The notes beneath the pieces were generated by a model. The model searched no databases. It was not told the origin of the DNA and was given only the letters and a program-made list of their open reading frames with translations. The position numbers and the translations under genes are program-made. DNA of 16,251 bases from a bacterium (lineage in GTDB: Bacteria > Bacteroidota > Bacteroidia > Bacteroidales > Muribaculaceae): NCBI GenBank assembly GCA_004563195.1, contig SFTJ01000062.1, positions 1 to 16,251 on the forward strand. The letters are read 5' to 3'. Position 1 is the stretch's first letter. The number at the start of each line of letters is the position of its first letter. Below are positions 1-6,114 of the stretch, one piece after another.

Positions 1-849
1 TTCGGTATTGCCGACAGCAGCAAGCAGTTCGGTAACGGTACCTTCAAACTGTCTGTGCTCAAAAAGAAAATCCACGACCTTGAATACAAAATCGGGGATC
101 CGTTCCTTTCGCAGATCATCGGCGCTGAGCTCCTCGGTGATCTCCCATTTGACGCCGCACATCTGCATTTTCAGTTTTTTCTCCTCCACGTCACGCCCGG
201 TGATGCAGAGGGTGGCATTGTCTCCGAACCGGTCATCCTTACGAAGGATCATGCCGGTATCTGCTACACCCATAATTCCCGTTGAGCCGGTCATATCGTT
301 GAAGATATTGCCGCCGTCCCGTTCCTTGCGGGTGTGGTGTACAACGAAGATACAGATACCGTGATTGTCTGCGATCTTCTTAAGAGAGGACAGATCCTTG
401 TAGTCCTGCGCGTAGGCGTTGACCTTTGCGGACGCGTTGTCTCTTACCATCTGAAGAGTATCAATGAAGAGCAGCCCCGTGGAGGGATAATCTTTCAATA
501 CGTCCTCGATCTGGCTTTCCAGTTCGGCACCGAGCTGACCGCAGGAGAAACCAAAATGCAGGTTGTCCGGCGGAGTGTCCGTCAGGTCCTGCATACGCTG
601 CTGAACGCGCCATTCGCGGTCCTCCAGTGCGAGATACACAACGTCCGTCTTTCTGGTGGGCAGTCCCCATACGGGTTCGCCTTTGCTGATCTGGAGGCAC
701 ATCCATAGCACCATCCAACTCTTGCCGATTTTTGAATCACCGGCCATGATTGCAAGGCCGTCTGACAGGACGCCGTCAATGAGCATTTTCGGATGCTCAA
801 GGGGCTTATAATACAGGGTCTCTGCATCGATCAGTTGAATCTTTCCCAT
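1..849 (-). CDS. RepA-like RecA-fold replication ATPase (AAA_25 type), 3' end beyond window
   Basis: The frame is open from the start at 849 to the left edge (283 codons, no stop), so the protein is incomplete at its C-terminus. It shows the RecA/RepA hexameric ATPase pattern: Walker A GDSKIGKSW at residues 37-45, LALEDRE at 74-80, a Walker B strand LLFIDTLQMVR at 126-136, a sensor-like VVHHTRK at 169-175, and GSTGIMGVADT at about 188-198. Such proteins act as replicative helicases or helicase-like ATPases on plasmids and integrative elements; that role is family knowledge. The ATG at 849 has AAAGGAG about 10 nt upstream. Two small genes lie upstream on the same strand, with no terminator seen between them and this gene. 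The exact family (AAA_25 or DnaB-like) is less certain than the ATPase call. Confidence 0.85.
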   Translation of the reverse strand, partial: MGKIQLIDAETLYYKPLEHPKMLIDGVLSDGLAIMAGDSKIGKSWMVLWMCLQISKGEPVWGLPTRKTDVVYLALEDREWRVQQRMQDLTDTPPDNLHFGFSCGQLGAELESQIEDVLKDYPSTGLLFIDTLQMVRDNASAKVNAYAQDYKDLSSLKKIADNHGICIFVVHHTRKERDGGNIFNDMTGSTGIMGVADTGMILRKDDRFGDNATLCITGRDVEEKKLKMQMCGVKWEITEELSADDLRKERIPDFVFKVVDFLFEHRQFEGTVTELLAAVGNTE

Positions 850-895
850 GCTTCATCATCTCCTTTCTTTGAGTGGGTTGTTTTCTGACCATCAT
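806..895 (-). CDS. possible 29-aa leader peptide overlapping the RepA-like start
   Basis: A 29-codon ORF begins with tandem ATG codons at 895 and ends with TAA at 806-808. A strong site AGGAGGGG lies 6-7 nt upstream, just after the stop of the 76-aa gene. The peptide is basic (starts MMVRKQPTQRKEMMKHGKD) and runs 44 nt into the ATPase gene in another frame. It could couple translation of the ATPase to the upstream gene, or it may be a chance ORF behind a spurious ribosome site. No recognisable family. Protein-level evidence is absent. Confidence 0.3.
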   Translation of the reverse strand: MMVRKQPTQRKEMMKHGKDSTDRCRDPVL

Positions 896-908
896 GATTT
901 TTCCCCTC

Positions 909-1139
909 CTAATCTTCATAAATGGTGTCCAGGTATTCTCTCAAATCATTTAATACCTGACGCAGTTGGGGTTTGTTTGCTTTCAAGAGCTCCGGAAACT
1001 CTTCGATATACTCCTCGCAAAGATCCTGAAACTCCAGAGCACCGTCTTCGATAATGCCTAAAACATTTGAGACATTGTTGCCTTTCTTCGGTCTCTCCAT
1101 ACTTTGTGAAAGTGCGCCTATGCTGTAGAAACGTTCCAT
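909..1139 (-). CDS. small acidic hypothetical protein (76 aa)
   Basis: The start at 1139 is preferred over an upstream in-frame ATG because AAAGGAGGTG lies directly upstream of it. The 76-aa product is acidic in its second half, with helical leucine-rich stretches (FQDLCEEYIEEFPELLKA, residues 38-55; QLRQVLNDLREYLDTIYED to the end) and no membrane segment or cysteine motif. It sits 13 bp before a 29-codon ORF and about 60 bp before the RepA-like ATPase, all on the same strand, so it is probably co-transcribed with the replication gene. I do not recognise the family; a small partner of the ATPase is only a guess from position. Confidence 0.65.
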   Translation of the reverse strand: MERFYSIGALSQSMERPKKGNNVSNVLGIIEDGALEFQDLCEEYIEEFPELLKANKPQLRQVLNDLREYLDTIYED

Positions 1140-1158
1140 GTGTTTTTCACCTCCTTTC

Positions 1159-1178
1159 GCTCCCGAATCTGTGGGAGC
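1159..1178 (-). promoter_or_regulatory. stem-loop next to the ribosome site of the 76-aa gene
   Basis: GCTCCC (1159-1164) and GGGAGC (1173-1178) form a perfect 6-bp stem with an 8-nt loop. On the minus strand it ends just before the AAAGGAGGTG of the 76-aa gene. There is no U-run, so it is not a terminator. It could influence ribosome access or protect the 5' end. Its function is unknown. Confidence 0.35.
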
Positions 1179-1190
1179 AGTTATCAAATA

Positions 1191-1213
1191 ATAAAGCCCG
1201 GAGAAATCCGGGC
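1191..1213 (-). terminator. Rho-independent terminator 2 after the sigma-like gene
   Basis: GCCCGG (1196-1201) pairs with CCGGGC (1208-1213) around a 6-nt loop, followed on the minus strand by TTTATTATTTG. It is the second of two hairpins in tandem after the sigma-like gene, separating it from the replication genes. Confidence 0.7.
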
Positions 1214-1215
1214 AT

Positions 1216-1252
1216 CAAAAAAGCACCTGTCAATTATCATCAACAGATGCTT
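1216..1252 (-). terminator. Rho-independent terminator 1 overlapping the sigma-like stop codon
   Basis: AAGCACCTGT (1221-1230) pairs with ACAGATGCTT (1243-1252) with one mismatch or wobble. On the minus strand it runs into a TTTTTT tract at 1217-1222. The first hairpin arm includes part of the stop codon of the gene ending at 1251. Confidence 0.7.
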
Positions 1253-2144
1253 AAATGATTCTTTTTCCGTCGAAGCCGTAATCGACGTCGGCGTATTTTT
1301 CAAATGCCTGGCCGATCTTCCGGAGCCGCTTCAGTACGCCGCTGTGGTTGGCGTAACCGAGCTTTTCCGCGACTTCTTCCATTGTGTAGCCTTCCAATCG
1401 AAACTGAAGGATCTGCTTGTCCTTTTCGGACAGTGTTTCCATGAACTGCTCCGCAAGAACCTTTACCGTGGATTCGTTCTCGAAATTCGCTGACTCATCT
1501 TCGATATCCCAGGCCTGACCGTCGTGTTCTTCCGCATATTCTGCCTGAAATCCTTCCAGAGAAATCTGCGGATGCTGTGTCTGCGTGTGATACCACTTGC
1601 GGTAGAAATCCTTTTTCTGATTGCTGGCGCGGGTATCAAAATCTTCGAAGCAGCGGTATTCTTCTGCGATAGCGATTACGGAACTCATTTCATGGTGAGC
1701 CATTGTCTGTGGAACAAGCCAAAGCAGAATGTCGTTCGCTTCTTCCTCTGTTACCCAATCTATATCTCCGTTCATCCGCAGCAATCGACTCGACGAAGGT
1801 ATCACATTTTCTTCCAGCATTTCCTGAACCCAGTATGCGGGAGAGTGGGCAAATATCCACGCCGGATCGTAACCGGAATACACTTCCATATACTCACCAG
1901 GGCACATATACGGCCAAACCATATATGCGTAGGCATCCATCATAAGCTGAATGAACAAATCGCTTTCCACGACGGCGACAGCATTATAATCGCGGATCAG
2001 CTTCTGTGGGTTGCGCGGAATACTGTTCAGCTCCTTTCCGCACTGCTCCAGAATTCTCTTCGGAATAAAGTAGTAGGCAGACAGATATTCTGCGTTGCGG
2101 AACGGCGTGATCGTTCCGTCCTTGCGTTTCATCATAATCGGCAT
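1251..2144 (-). CDS. sigma-70 region 4-like protein with large novel N-terminus
   Basis: 297 aa. The C-terminal part, residues 238-284, reads LSEKDKQILQFRLEGYTMEE and continues VAEKLGYANHSGVLKRLRKI, the usual sigma-70 region 4 helix-turn-helix with its lead-in helix. I see no region 2 signature in the first 235 residues. They are rich in tryptophan, tyrosine and acidic residues (for example AYAYMVWPYMCPGEYMEVYSG) and match no family I know. It may be a sigma-like transcription factor of the mobile element, or a DNA-binding protein that borrowed the region 4 fold. The start has AAAGGAGATG about 10 nt upstream. It is a single-gene unit: two terminators follow, and a repeat-rich intergenic region lies before it. 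Confidence 0.75.
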   Translation of the reverse strand: MPIMMKRKDGTITPFRNAEYLSAYYFIPKRILEQCGKELNSIPRNPQKLIRDYNAVAVVESDLFIQLMMDAYAYMVWPYMCPGEYMEVYSGYDPAWIFAHSPAYWVQEMLEENVIPSSSRLLRMNGDIDWVTEEEANDILLWLVPQTMAHHEMSSVIAIAEEYRCFEDFDTRASNQKKDFYRKWYHTQTQHPQISLEGFQAEYAEEHDGQAWDIEDESANFENESTVKVLAEQFMETLSEKDKQILQFRLEGYTMEEVAEKLGYANHSGVLKRLRKIGQAFEKYADVDYGFDGKRII

Positions 2145-2174
2145 TTTTCTTTCATCTCCTTTCCGAGGATTGTG

Positions 2175-2322
2175 TCCTCTATTTAATAACGTGACGAGAA
2201 TTGCAATAATGTTCCTAATATCTGAGATTTTTCCAAAAATATTTTTTCGGCAGTCAGATTATCGCATCCTCTATTCATAAACGTGATATACTTGCCGATA
2301 ATGTTCCTGCTTTTCCAAAAAT
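2175..2322 (-). repeat. two imperfect tandem copies in the sigma-like gene leader
   Basis: Copy A (2175-2241) and copy B (2267-2322) share, in order, TCCTCTATT, AACGTGA, TTGC, ATAATGTTCCT and TTTTCCAAAAAT. Copy A carries about 11 extra bases between the last two blocks. The copies are about 92 bp apart and lie directly upstream of the gene that starts at 2144. The pattern suggests a duplicated promoter or two binding sites for one regulator, possibly the sigma-like protein itself. This is inference from position. The region 2145-2415 holds no gene that I can support. Confidence 0.7.
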
Positions 2323-2334
2323 AATTGTAACATA

Positions 2335-2356
2335 ATTATAGTCCGTTTTATGGGAC
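2335..2356 (-). promoter_or_regulatory. possible -10 box with adjacent short inverted repeat
   Basis: On the minus strand TATAAT lies at 2340-2335, and a short inverted repeat (GTCC at 2341-2344, GGAC at 2353-2356) sits immediately upstream, where an operator would overlap the promoter spacer. No good -35 box is found at 16-18 nt, only weak matches further out. It would drive the sigma-like gene through the repeats. Confidence 0.3.
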
Positions 2357-2415
2357 ATTAAAGACAAAAATTATGAACAGCCGGAGTGGTGGAGCCAATT
2401 GACACCACCTCAAAA

Positions 2416-2452
2416 GAAAAAAGCGCCTGCCTTCGTTATGAAAGCAGACGCT
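2416..2452 (-). terminator. Rho-independent terminator after tnpV
   Basis: AGCGCCTGC (2422-2430) pairs with GCAGACGCT (2444-2452) with one wobble, and the minus strand then reads TTTTTTC. It lies 20 bp after the tnpV stop and would also end read-through from the defence operon upstream. Confidence 0.8.
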
Positions 2453-2472
2453 CTTCGTGTTTTATGCGATTG

Positions 2473-2823
2473 TCAGCAATATACCAGCTCAGAGAGGACA
2501 ACTTCCTCCGCACGGTTGCGGATGGAGTTCATGGCGCGTACCCAGCCCATTTGATCCGCCGCCTTCATTTCCTCGGTGACATTCTCCGCCGCAGCGAACT
2601 GTTCTGTCAGCAGCGAAAACATTTTCTCTGCCTGCTCGCCAATCTCCGCCAGATACTGGTTCAATCTGCCTGAGAAAAGAAGTTCGTTGTACGCCGTCCG
2701 GTTATTCTTCTTCAGGTAGTTTCCGTGCATCTGCCCGTACCGGTTTACCGACACTTTCTCTTGAGCCGGTATGTCAAGGTCGGGAATGTAGTAGTCGCCG
2801 TGTTTCGTATAAGTCAGTTCCAT
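2473..2823 (-). CDS. tnpV: TnpV-family transposon protein
   Basis: 116 aa from the ATG at 2823, chosen because GGAGG lies 7 nt upstream; the in-frame start at 2901 would add an unlikely 26-residue tail. The protein opens MELTYTKHGDYYIPDLDIP and ends with AADQMGWVRAMNSIRNRAEE and VVLSELVY, both hallmarks of TnpV proteins as I recall them. TnpV is carried by Clostridia mobilizable transposons such as Tn4451, where it has been likened to excisionases; its biochemical role is not firmly known. No serine recombinase lies beside it here, so it may be a leftover of an earlier insertion or an accessory gene of this element. It has its own likely promoter and terminator. Confidence 0.85.
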   Translation of the reverse strand: MELTYTKHGDYYIPDLDIPAQEKVSVNRYGQMHGNYLKKNNRTAYNELLFSGRLNQYLAEIGEQAEKMFSLLTEQFAAAENVTEEMKAADQMGWVRAMNSIRNRAEEVVLSELVYC

Positions 2824-2853
2824 AATCAAACCTCCGTGTTGTAGTTTGACTAT

Positions 2854-2882
2854 ATTGTACTGACGGTACGGGAAGTACGCAA
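2854..2882 (-). promoter_or_regulatory. possible sigma-A promoter of tnpV with three 9-bp-spaced GTAC boxes
   Basis: On the minus strand TTGCGT (2882-2877) and TACAAT (2859-2854) are 17 nt apart, upstream of tnpV. GTAC occurs at 2857, 2866 and 2875, exactly every 9 bp across the spacer and -10 box, which could form a repressor site. Confidence 0.45.
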
Positions 2883-2904
2883 AGGTGTAAAAACATGTCA
2901 TGAA

Positions 2905-3603
2905 TTATGATTGTAAATAGTTTAGTTGCCACTGGATTTTCTCTTTGATTCGTTCAGTTGAGCCACATAACTTTTCAGACAATGTTGTTATTATGTATTT
3001 CAAAGAGTCCTCTTTGTCGGCAAAATACCATGAATAATCTACAAATGATAATCCATCAAGGGAATCTTTTTTAACAGAAGAAAGTTGGATTCCTGTAATT
3101 GCTTCAATACGACTTAACTCGGTTACCAAATCTTCAGAAAGGACAACACGCGGATATATTGCTTTATCTTCTTCTATCACAACTGCTTGAACGAGGGCAT
3201 TACCCCATATTAGGACATCATTCAAAAAATAACTACCGATTGATAGTCCACCTCTTGTTGTATAACCCTTTTCAAGAGCAATCGCTTGGAAAAATCCAAC
3301 AAACGCCAATAGATTTCCGCTTGCGTATACTACGGCATCATCGGACAAATTTGAAATATCAGCACAAATTACAATGTTATCCGAGAATATCTTGGTTTGA
3401 AGCTTAAACATAGATATGTTTGGCTTTGTCTCAAGCTCTGATAATGCACGATTATATATTTCAAGAATATCCGTAAGCATTTTTGTATCTGCTTCATTAG
3501 AGCTGTTGATGATGTTTTTGGTTCCGAGGAAATCAATATAAGCAAGTATGCCCCGTCTTAATTTCGGAGACGAAGGTACCTTTTTGGTGGTTTTCTTATC
3601 CAT
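2905..3603 (-). CDS. nucleotide-cyclase/GGDEF-fold-like protein, last gene of the defence operon
   Basis: 232 aa. The start at 3603 lies 3 bp after the Res stop codon, with AAGGAG inside the end of the Res gene, so the two are co-translated. Residues 21-27 read AYIDFLG and residues 73-79 read FSDNIVI. These place D24 and D75 where class III cyclases and GGDEF enzymes keep their two metal-binding aspartates. RGGLSIGSYF (117-126), WGNALVQAV (133-141) and YPRVVLS (150-156) fit later strands of that fold. There is no membrane segment or sensor domain. Local GC (about 33% in a sampled 60 bp) is clearly below that of Res. If active it might make a cyclic or linear nucleotide signal; a degenerate, structural role is equally possible. 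I am moderately sure of the fold and unsure of the activity. Confidence 0.5.
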   Translation of the reverse strand: MDKKTTKKVPSSPKLRRGILAYIDFLGTKNIINSSNEADTKMLTDILEIYNRALSELETKPNISMFKLQTKIFSDNIVICADISNLSDDAVVYASGNLLAFVGFFQAIALEKGYTTRGGLSIGSYFLNDVLIWGNALVQAVVIEEDKAIYPRVVLSEDLVTELSRIEAITGIQLSSVKKDSLDGLSFVDYSWYFADKEDSLKYIITTLSEKLCGSTERIKEKIQWQLNYLQS

Positions 3604-3606
3604 AAG

Positions 3607-6114
3607 TTAGCTCCTTCTCTCCGCATCCTCATCGAAAATGTGGTCAAGCTCAGTATTACTGTTAATAGCACGAACACGGTTGCGAATAGCGGCTTTGGAC
3701 ATATCCAGACCATAGAAATGCATCTGACCATCGGGACCGCGCATTTCACGGATCAGTTCAATTCGTCCGAAAACGTCCCAATGCTTTTCGGCAAATTTTG
3801 CAAGACCGACGGCTTTGGGATAGTTATCCTTACGGCTGGAATCGTGCGGTTCGAGAATATCGAAAACATATCCGTGCGCATCCGCGCGGACTATTACGAG
3901 GTCTGGGAACATAGGCGTTGCGACACCATTTGATTCATAAGGAATGCTCAAGGACCACGGCTTGCGATCCAGATTTCTGAGCCAGCATACAGCACCGTTA
4001 TTCATTTCTTCACGCAGGACGCACTTCTCCCACGGATTCAGATAAGTTTTCATCTGACCGTCTGCGTTGATATAAAGGTGTTTTTCGAAGATTTCACTGT
4101 TATCACCGACAGAGAAATCAATGGACGGCGGTAACTGCCACGGCTGCGCAATAGGCTGTGCCGAGGAGGAGAGCAGCTTCGAGTAAAACTGTTTTCTTGC
4201 CTCCGGAAGCTGAGCGATTGCACGCTTGTTGTCTTCATAAATCCTCGTAAATTCGGCTTCCGCAAAAGCATTCAGCCGGGCCATGGCATCGGCATTGTTT
4301 ACGAGAACGATAACTTCAACGTGGATATCCGTGCGTTCTCTCGCGGAATGCTTGATCCAGTATTCCGTATGGAGACCTTCGCCGAGAATCTTTCCGGCTT
4401 TTTCAAAATGGCGGCGGATATCGAATTCTGTAACGACGAGTTCTTTGGTCTCTTCGTTATACGTAAAGGCGTTGTCCCCATAGTCAAAGGTGATGCCGCC
4501 CATGGAGAAGCCTGTTATGGATTTAGCCTGTACTTCAAACTGTCCGCTTTCCTTCAATGCTTCAACTTCGCTTGTCATACGGGCAACGATTGCCTTGCGC
4601 GTGCTGCGCTGCACCTCAAGATCAATGCCGTCCATTGTCAATGCGCGGGAAAGCTGCATAACAGATTTCAGAGGCTGCTGTTTGCGTCCCGAATCAATGC
4701 GGTACGTAACAAGATCCTGCATGGCGGCAAAGACGTCATCAAATGCCGGATCGCGTGTCAGAGTAACAAGCTGACGGTCTGTGCCCACGTCAGCGGGGGC
4801 GGCCATTTCGTTATCCTTCAGGGCTTCAATAACAGCACCGACGGTATCCTCATCAAAATACGGCAGATACAGGCTGACGTTGTTCAACTCTGCATCGGAA
4901 TCGATATGACGTGCCAACGGGGTGCGGATCATTCTTCCGAGAAGCTGAGCTATAAAGGTATAATCCTGTGCACTGCGGAAGGACATCATCGTTTCCGCTC
5001 TCGGGCAATCCCAGCCGGTGGAAAGATTCATTTTGAAGAATACCACGCGGATATTTTCATCTTCTTCGATACGGGAAGCTTCAACCTGACGGATCTCCGT
5101 CTCGCCGAAAGTAAGGGTTCCGTAATCGTTAAAGGTGTGTACGACTTCTCCGGGAAGAAGCTTTCTGCCGATGGCTTCTTCGATAAAATCAATGCAAACG
5201 TCGATATCCGTTGCGGTAGCGGCACTGGCGGTCCCGTCCTCAACCTGAATAACAAGAATCGGATTTATGGGCTTCTCGTTCTCACGGGCGCAATATGCAT
5301 CCCAGCGGCGACATTTATCCTGCCAGTTTTCTACGGCACTTTTAAGGATGGTCATATCCGCGCCGAGTGCCATATCCGGGAAACGGATGATGATCCTGTC
5401 TTTGAGCAGACCGGATTCGCGCACTTCGGAAACAGATACCTGCACCTTCTGTACGGTGTTCGGGGCACCTGCAAGCAGAGACTCGAATCTCTGCGGCGTT
5501 GCAGACATACCGATAATCAGCGGCATGGCAATCATACCGTCTTCCTCACTGCCGAAGATAAACTTCTGCATGATTGAATTGGCCTTGTTGATTTCACGCT
5601 GAGAAGCGGCGGTTCCGCGGTGTGCTTCGTCGATGACGACGTACATGTGCTGCGGATATTTCTTTGCCGTATTGGTCAGCGTAGCCCAGATGGAATACTG
5701 ACGCGCATCCGAAGGCGTAGTCAGTAGCTTGTCCGTTCCGAGCTTCTGCGTGTTCAGGAAATAGATGTGTCCGCCTTCCAGTATTTCCGTGCTGAAGGTG
5801 GAATCAATGGTCACGAGGTCGCGCACCTTGATCTTATCGGACTCGCGCTCGATTTTGAAGCGCGTCTGCTCGTTGAGCATTGGGGAATCGGACAGCCATA
5901 CGATGATCGCTTCCGGATCGGCGATATGGTCGGCATTGCCGTACAGGATATCCTCAAACAGTGCCGTCATCATGATCGTTTTGCCCGAGCCGGTGGGCGC
6001 AGAAAAGGAAATGACCTGCGGGTCCGTTTCGCTCCAGAGGATATGTGCCTTATTGATTTTCTTATTCAGTTCGTCAAGAGCATCTTCCTGGAACGGGAAA
6101 AGCTTCATTCTCAT
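3607..6114 (-). CDS. res: type III restriction enzyme, Res helicase-nuclease subunit
   Basis: 835 aa superfamily 2 helicase with a C-terminal nuclease region. Seen motifs: Walker A SAPTGSGKT (38-46), DEAH (162-165), SAT (204-206), motif V STGWDCPRA (365-373), motif VI QLLGRMIRTP (390-399). Near the end, FPDLVIV (736-742) followed by FDILEPHD (751-758) matches a PD-(D/E)xK-like nuclease core, with PD at 737-738 and E755, but His at 757 where Lys is usual. In the known family, Res with Mod cuts unmodified DNA after ATP-driven movement between sites. The start overlaps the Mod stop as ATGA (4 nt), the usual mod-res coupling. The downstream cyclase-like gene begins 3 bp after its stop. The length is a little under that of EcoP15I-type Res proteins (about 970 aa). 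Confidence 0.92.
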   Translation of the reverse strand: MRMKLFPFQEDALDELNKKINKAHILWSETDPQVISFSAPTGSGKTIMMTALFEDILYGNADHIADPEAIIVWLSDSPMLNEQTRFKIERESDKIKVRDLVTIDSTFSTEILEGGHIYFLNTQKLGTDKLLTTPSDARQYSIWATLTNTAKKYPQHMYVVIDEAHRGTAASQREINKANSIMQKFIFGSEEDGMIAMPLIIGMSATPQRFESLLAGAPNTVQKVQVSVSEVRESGLLKDRIIIRFPDMALGADMTILKSAVENWQDKCRRWDAYCARENEKPINPILVIQVEDGTASAATATDIDVCIDFIEEAIGRKLLPGEVVHTFNDYGTLTFGETEIRQVEASRIEEDENIRVVFFKMNLSTGWDCPRAETMMSFRSAQDYTFIAQLLGRMIRTPLARHIDSDAELNNVSLYLPYFDEDTVGAVIEALKDNEMAAPADVGTDRQLVTLTRDPAFDDVFAAMQDLVTYRIDSGRKQQPLKSVMQLSRALTMDGIDLEVQRSTRKAIVARMTSEVEALKESGQFEVQAKSITGFSMGGITFDYGDNAFTYNEETKELVVTEFDIRRHFEKAGKILGEGLHTEYWIKHSARERTDIHVEVIVLVNNADAMARLNAFAEAEFTRIYEDNKRAIAQLPEARKQFYSKLLSSSAQPIAQPWQLPPSIDFSVGDNSEIFEKHLYINADGQMKTYLNPWEKCVLREEMNNGAVCWLRNLDRKPWSLSIPYESNGVATPMFPDLVIVRADAHGYVFDILEPHDSSRKDNYPKAVGLAKFAEKHWDVFGRIELIREMRGPDGQMHFYGLDMSKAAIRNRVRAINSNTELDHIFDEDAERRS

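Noticed and set aside
1191..1234. Promoter with TTGATG or TTGACA for the 76-aa gene
   Set aside because: The hexamers overlap the terminator hairpins, and no matching -10 box lies at the right distance.
1524..2186. 220-aa plus-strand open frame
   Set aside because: Antisense to the sigma-like gene and running into its leader repeats; no motif.
4321..5577. 418-aa open frame on the plus strand
   Set aside because: It lies wholly antisense to res, which has complete helicase motifs. The plus-strand protein has no family features and no ribosome site.
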